Below are positions 58,892 to 64,000 of a stretch of 64,000 nucleotides of DNA, piece after piece. How positions within the stretch are numbered: position 1 is the first letter of the stretch; each line of letters opens with the position of its first letter. The notes beneath the pieces were generated by a model. That model was given only the letters and a program-made list of their open reading frames with translations. It did no database searches and was not told where the DNA came from. The translations under genes were made by a program, and so were the position numbers. This DNA is from Strongylocentrotus purpuratus (lineage: Eukaryota; Echinodermata; Echinoidea; Camarodonta; Strongylocentrotidae): assembly GCF_000002235.5 (NCBI RefSeq), contig NW_022145549.1, positions 1,392,001-1,456,000 of the forward strand, read 5' to 3'.

Positions 58892-59998
58892 GTATGTCAT
58901 TTGGCATTTTATTCATTTTGTATTTAGTTATACATGTAGACAGGATACCACTTCTTAGTATTCGTTATAGTTGTGCCCTGCACACAAAGTACAAATGTAC
59001 TGGATTAATGTACGTTTGTGTAGGACATAGCTGCTAACGGATGATAGTAGCATTGTGATCACTTACAAAACTATTCAACAACAACAAATCATGAAATACT
59101 GCTTATAGCAGTATTTTTTTGGAAACAATTCTGAATGCAGGGTGCCACAAAAAACAAAACACAGTCAATTGATTTGTTTCTTGTATAAGCAACTAACGAT
59201 ATAGCTTTGTGTTTTTGTTTCTACTTTGAAGCCCCTCGAGCTCTCTCAAGTATTGGGAGCTTACATAAATACAAAAAAAAAGTATTGGGAGCTTCACATT
59301 TCACTTCAATGTTATAATGATGTGAAAGAAAATGCCACTCTTCTTCAAACATTTGTCCTAAAAATTAGAAAGAATACAAACTTGCTAACTAAGGGTTTTG
59401 TGTTGTATGCAGAAAACGCAAATTTTGTATTCTTTCATCCATATTCTACTTCAAACACATTTGTTAGGGCAATATTCTATTTGCAGGAGTGTCCGGTGTT
59501 AATGACATCCTCTTTTACATCATACCATTTAAGTGAGATTGTTCCATCTATTCTTTGGCTAATTTTGGGATCCAACACTTAAGAGGGGCTTTAAACTGTT
59601 ATCAATCAAGCATCTCAACACTGAGCAAACAGATACTATAAATTGGATCTTTCTATTGAAGAATATTACTGCCATTTTACCTCAAATGTATATTTCCTTT
59701 GTTAAGAAGAGCGTTTGATGCTATTCTAATTAAACAAGACAAAAATAAAAGAAATCCATTCCTTTCTAATTTCCATACGTCTGGGTCATTCGCTCTAAAG
59801 TTTGAACAAAGTTATTTTCATGACAAAGTACTTCTATCCATGAAATTTCATCAAAACTAGGGAGGATGTGCCACTCAGGACTACTTCCCTTGAATGCCGT
59901 ACTATTTGATTAATATCCGTACTATTTCAAGGTGATGTTTCCATGATCTGCTTTTAAATCTTGTTTGGTTTCTTTCTTCTTCTTTTTTTTTGCCGCAG

Positions 59999-60148
59999 AT
60001 GTCGAAGTTGTACCACCACAAGCTAGACAAGATTTTGATTCCGACTAACCCATTCTTTAAAGGTCCATTGCCTTAGGAAATTATAACTTTTATGTCTTGT
60101 ATCAAGACCCTTTTAAAGCAACATAATAACAATTGTTTCATAAATAAA
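59999..60148 (+). other. Candidate 3'-terminal exon with poly(A) signal inside the large element
   Basis: A strong acceptor (a run of T followed by TGCCGCAG) precedes a frame reading VEVVPPQARQDFDSD and a TAA at 60046-60048. AATAAA lies at 60143-60148. It could be the last exon of a gene whose earlier exon is 58743-58891, or a chance arrangement. Confidence 0.3.
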
Positions 60149-60898
60149 TGCCTCCTTATATTTTTTACAATTTTTTGAAAACCTCTCCAAGTTGCTCGTC
60201 TAATGGTGGACCCCGACCCTTACAATTCTCAGAGTTCCTCGGAATGATTGACCAAAGGATTAGTGATGTTATATCAAGAACGATCTCCGCTTAGGCAAGC
60301 TACGGTGCTTGCTAGCCAGCTCTGCAGGCATTATGTTTTGTACACAAACATAAACAATAACTTTTGTTATTAAATAGTGTGCTATGCATCTTTACTTGTT
60401 ATTTATTGTGGTGAAATTTCACTAATGGCCCAATTTTAAAAAGAGAGCTATACCATGAGTCGGAGAAGGTCGTAATTGATTTGAATGCCTGTATAACGTG
60501 TCAACTAAATGCATGCTATAAAGAATTTCAAAGGTAAGAAAAAAATGTTTCATATATCTAAGTGACTGAATGTTTTTCGTACTACCTTCTTCTCAATTTA
60601 AAGAAATATTGGAAGTGGTATATCAGAGTGAAGAAACTTGTGTTTTTCCCTTTACAAGCTCTGCTCTTACTTCACTTTCCAATTTCCTCTCTTGTTATAT
60701 AAACATTTAGCGATTGCTTTACTTCACACATTCAAGCAATGTATACTATCCCTCCTAAAAAAAAACAGTTTGTAGATGTGTTAACAATAGATATGGCGAC
60801 GAAATGTATCAGCATCTCTGAAATGCCTAAGCATAAAAAATGTTGGCAATTTCTCTGAATTTTATTTTTTATTTTTTATGGAACATTGTTTACATTAA

Positions 60899-61519
60899 TT
60901 GCCTAGTTCTTGGTATGCAAATGGTGGACACTTTATTAATTTCTTTATATTTTTGTGCTGTACATATGTAGAGGAATCTTGTCATAAGCAATCGTGTTCG
61001 TCTGCCAGACAGTTTGTTTTGTTTTACTCGGGAAGTTGTGAGGATTGTTTATTATATTCGTACAATGAATTTCAGTATGTTATGTTGTGTTACGAATTCG
61101 AATTCAAACGAAAATACAAAAGAAAGATGTACAATCATTGTATTCACATTTACAACAGTTTGTTTATTACACATAAAATAAAGTATGTTTTATCACAAAA
61201 TCAGTTTATTTTCCTTGTTCTTTTTTTTTGGAGGGAGGGGGATGTATTCAGAGCAAATTCTAAGAAGCAAGATGGTGAACTTTTCATTAAAATGGGACAA
61301 ATAAGTTGTTATCAATTTTTGATAGTGATTAAAATGTACAAGATAATAGACATGACGAAATTAAATAACATGTCCCTCTTGCTTCAATATTGTTATTATA
61401 CATATCTTCCAGAGGGATCTAAGTCGAGTTCTATAATGAACTTTTCTCAAATTCAGTCTAATTTTGATGAAATTGTTACTATCTTCATTTTGTGGATTTT
61501 GCTCTGTTTATTTATTTAA
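60899..61519 (+). other. Long open frame in AT-rich DNA, probably not a gene
   Basis: This 206-codon frame is the longest in the window but starts at a TTG, has no splice or family signature I recognise, and follows strongly AT-biased composition (many Phe, Tyr, Ile, Lys). It lies inside the 7.2-kb element. Treat it as unproven. Confidence 0.15.
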
Positions 61520-61659
61520 TCCAATCTTAAACTACTTGGCTTTTCCTTGTCACGTTGTGATGCATGTGTTTGAATGATTGTACATGTCCGATGTAGTATG
61601 ATCTTGACGATGTTCTTATGAACGGACGACTGATGTTGGTGTGAATATGTTTTTTAGTT

Positions 61660-62700
61660 GGTGTTGGTAATGTCAGAAGGATGTTGGCATGAACTGGAAA
61701 GGGGAGGTACAACGTCGGCACATGGTGGGATACGGGTTGGCATAACGTTGCTTCTATGTCGGCAAATGGTGGAGAAGAGGTTGGCATAACGTTGGTCTAC
61801 CATTGGCACATGGTGGAGGAGGGGTCGGCACTTGGTGGGAAAAGGGTTGGCATTATGTTAGGACAACGTCGGGGAGACGTCGGCACATAGTGTAAAAGGG
61901 GTTGGCATTACGTTGGTCCTACTTCAGGGAGACGTCGGCACATGGTGGAAAAGGGGTTGGCATTACGTTTGTCCTATGTCGGCATATGGTGGGATAGGGG
62001 TTGACATGACGTTGGTCATACGTCGGAGGGACGTTGGCCCGATGTTGGCTTAATGTCATTTCGTCGCTGTCGAGCCAACGTTGGCCCGCCGGCAAGAAAG
62101 CCGTTGGCCCAACATCACATTGGCGACGATGGCGCAACGTAACAGCCCACGACGTCGGCACATGGTGGGATAGGGGTTGGCATAACGTTGGTCCAATGTC
62201 GGAACTACGTCGGCAAATGGTGGGATAGGGGTTGGAATAACGTTGGCCCTACGTCGTGGAGACGTCGGCACATGGTTGAAAAGGGGTTGGTATAACGTTG
62301 GGCCAATGTCGAGGAGACGTCGGCACATGGTGGGATAAGGGTTGGCATAACGTTTATCCAATGTCGGAACAACGTCGGCACATGGTGGGATAGGGGTTGG
62401 CATAACGTTGGTCGTACGTCGGCACATGGTTAAAAAAGGGTTGGGACGACGTTGGTCCAATGTCGGAAAGACGTCGGCATACGGTGGAAAAGAGGTTGGC
62501 ATAACGTTGGTTCAATGTCGGGAGGACATCGGCACATATGGTCGGATAGGGGTCGGCATAACGTTGGCCCGATGTTGGCTTAATGTCATTTTGTCACTGT
62601 CGGGCCAACGTTGGCCCGCCGGCAAGAAAGCCGTGGGCCCAACATCATGTTGGCGACGTTGGACCAACGTAACAGCTTACGTTGGCCCCACGTTGGCGTA
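61660..62700. repeat. Right subterminal array (about 55-60-bp units) of the large element
   Basis: The unit includes GACGTCGGCACATGGTGGGA, TAGGGGTTGGCATAACGTTG and GTCCAATGTCGG. A palindromic block (CGATGTTGGCTTAATGTCAT, CCAACGTTGGCCCGCCGGCA, AGAAAGCCGT) appears twice, at about 62038-62110 and 62570-62640, so a higher-order duplication of about 530 bp is present. Confidence 0.9.
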
Positions 62701-62722
62701 ACGTCGTATTGTTATCTGGGTA

Positions 62723-63224
62723 GCTTGAGTCAGAGACTCAACTTTATAGCTTTTTGAGCTGATGTATGTCAGCTGACTGGTTTCACAGAGAGAAACTCAA
62801 CTCAATCAAACTAGGATTCAATCCTTGCTGTCTCATATGAACATAGCTCTAGGATACAGCTGTTTTGCAGTGTCTTGTGTTTAAAATTTAGACAAATGTA
62901 GGAGTCAATCTTGACCCCTGCTTACCCAACTGAACAAAAAAAGCCAGCTTTAGCTACATCACTTTCAGTGTTTTAATAGCTTGAGTCTTATTCTCAGATT
63001 TGGTGACGGTATAGGAGGAAAAGTTTAGACTTGACACTCTATTGACTCTTCCCTAAACTTGACCCTTGTTGAATCAACATGAAATATCAGTTTAGCTTTA
63101 GGGACTCAATTATGCTTGTTGAGTCATGGACTCAAGTCCAACTCAAAGGTGAGAGGCTCGACATCCAGATGGCTCAATTCTGAGCTTTACCTGATTCTTA
63201 TATACTTTAATAATAATGATGATA
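62723..63224. repeat. Degenerate tandem repeat, right part
   Basis: It continues the repeat interrupted at 55540: GAGTCAGAGACTCAACTTTA, TTGAGCTGATG, TCAATCCTTGCTGTCTCA. It fades near 63190. Confidence 0.6.
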
Positions 63225-63498
63225 ATAATAATAGGCATTTCTATAGCGCCATCTATCTAGATAATTATATTCCGAGGCACATTTATTATTACCCCGGCTT
63301 TAGCCTAGCAGCTGTTCATACAGCGCTCCAGCATTTCAAGGAATTGATTCCTGCCAGGTACCCATATACATCACCTGGGTTGATTGTGGCAAATGTAGAT
63401 CAATGTCTTGTCAAAGTCATTAGTGCCGCGGCAGGACTCGAACCGCGGACCTTGCGATCGACATTCCGGCGACGGATCCACTCGACCACGACACCTCT
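63225..63498 (-). mobile_element. tRNA-derived SINE, family S2, minus strand, best copy
   Basis: Minus strand: AGAGGTGTCGTGGTCGAGTG (A box), CCGGAATGTCGATCGCAAGG, GGTTCGAGTCC (perfect B box), then the body CATTTGCCACAATCAACCC, GGTACCTGGCAGGAATC, and the tail GGCGCTATAGAAATGCC plus ATT units. It sits just upstream of the second EAAT exon. Confidence 0.85.
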
Positions 63499-63686
63499 AC
63501 CTTTAATTGACCAATTTAGAAACATCCATTTTTTTTCTTCAGGTCTTTACCATAAACAGATATATTCTAATGGAATATGTGCAAAGATATGTTTATGAGT
63601 TTTAGAAGTTGCTTCAGTGGTTGCACTTAATTTCCAGCTAACAAAGCACACCTGTTAATTGTTTCCATCATCACCACCCTGTTTAG

Positions 63687-63894
63687 GTCTAACGGGCCTT
63701 GACGCCAAATCTAGCGGAAAGTTAGGCGGGAGGGCGCTTCTCTACTACTTCTGCACGACCTGCATCGCCGTCATCATTGGAATCATCCTGGTAGTAGCCA
63801 TCCGCCCCGGGAGAGAGAACATCAAGAAGAATCTCGGAGACGGTAACCAAGTGAAGGAGCTCACCACCCTGGATGCGTTCCTAGACCTCCTCAG
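63687..63894 (+). CDS. SLC1A: Excitatory amino acid transporter, second coding exon (SLC1A family)
   Basis: This exon continues the transporter that starts at 54675. The acceptor is CTGTTTAG before 63687 and the donor is CAG|GTAAGA after 63894. Entering in phase 1 it reads GLTGLDAKSSGKLGGRAL, then TM3 (LYYFCTTCIAVIIGIILVV), AIRPG, a charged loop, and TTLDAFLDLLR. The blocks GLDAKxSGxLGxRA, YY..TT.IA and LDAFLDL are conserved in animal EAATs. In known members LDAFLDLIR is followed by NLFPENLVQA, so the next exon should start with that block beyond the window. No frameshift or stop is visible. Third codon positions are GC-rich compared with the AT-rich surroundings. Confidence 0.95.
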
Positions 63895-64000
63895 GTAAGA
63901 AGATGGACCATTTCTATCAGATGTTGCATTAAAAAGAGGGAGCATAATATTCCTAAACTTCGCTGTTAAGCAGGGTTGTCCACAAACCACATGTGAATTT
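63895..64000 (+). other. Start of EAAT intron 2
   Basis: It begins GTAAGA and runs off the window. Confidence 0.85.

Larger units (their letters stand above)
55543..62720. mobile_element. Large CCCAGATAAC-TIR element with subterminal minisatellites (7.2 kb)
   Basis: The termini are CCCAGATAACAATACG and its exact complement, flanked by TA (55541-55542 and 62721-62722). Inside, the ends carry palindromic GTTGGGCCAACGT and CCAACGTTGGCCC words. The left 1.7 kb is an 80-bp tandem array, the right 1.1 kb a different array with the same ACGTTGG core. The middle 4.3 kb has no transposase I can recognise but holds two exon-like segments and a poly(A) signal. It could be non-autonomous, or a decayed or unknown autonomous element. 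The neighbour at 51582 has similar architecture. Confidence 0.8.
54952..63686 (+). other. EAAT intron 1 (8.7 kb, phase 1)
   Basis: The intron runs from GTGAGT to TTTAG between the two coding exons. It holds a small palindromic MITE, a degenerate tandem repeat, one 7.2-kb terminal-inverted-repeat element inserted in that repeat, and a minus-strand SINE. The element accounts for about 80 percent of the intron. Confidence 0.9.

Noticed and set aside
60899..61519. Longest open frame as a real gene
   Set aside because: It lacks ATG at its start, a known domain and codon bias; AT-rich DNA can give such length by chance. Kept only as a low-confidence note.

Overview
The window reads as metazoan nuclear DNA that is AT-rich, intron-rich and crowded with non-autonomous transposons. 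The only protein I recognise is a glutamate/neutral amino acid transporter of the SLC1A (EAAT) family. The tRNA-derived SINEs, TTAA- and TIR-type MITEs, long poly(G)/poly(C) runs and GA/TC microsatellites fit a marine invertebrate, most likely an echinoderm such as a sea urchin. The organism call is an inference, because no species-diagnostic gene is present.

Gene content: two plus-strand coding exons of one EAAT gene lie near the right end. The first (54607-54951) carries a short 5' UTR, the start codon and TM1-TM2. The second (63687-63894) carries the TM3 region. Their splice phases match (phase 1), and the gene continues beyond the window. Everything left of 54.6 kb is non-coding, either intron between upstream 5' UTR exons or intergenic. 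Three small splice-flanked segments (4517-4563, 44291-44388, 47915-47992) are candidate untranslated exons. I found no intact tRNA, rRNA or other protein gene.

Layout: 1-13.7 kb is a mosaic of nested elements. It includes a Tc1/mariner-like foldback that has captured a SINE in both arms, a TTAA-MITE family, a head-to-head pair of CAGCC-TIR elements with a third element nested inside and a provable 3-bp target duplication, and a three-level nest around 10-11 kb. 13.7-19.4 kb is a composite repeat present as two adjacent units, the second containing an almost exact 946-bp tandem duplication. 19.4-42.6 kb holds minisatellites, microsatellites and scattered MITEs, including a 9-bp-TSD Mutator-like MITE and several copies of a palindromic family. 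A nearly perfect inverted repeat sits at 42.7-43.4 kb. 45.5-52.8 kb holds more foldbacks and a 1.2-kb CCCAGG-TIR element built from a short tandem motif.

The 8.7-kb intron between the two EAAT exons is filled mainly by one 7.2-kb element (55543-62720). It has matching termini, long subterminal minisatellites on both sides (80-bp units on the left, about 55-60-bp units on the right), and a middle region with exon-like fragments. With the 1.2-kb CCCAGG element at 51.6-52.8 kb it may define one transposon group: termini starting CCCAG, a 2-bp target duplication and subterminal tandem arrays. This is the best candidate in the window for something not yet described.
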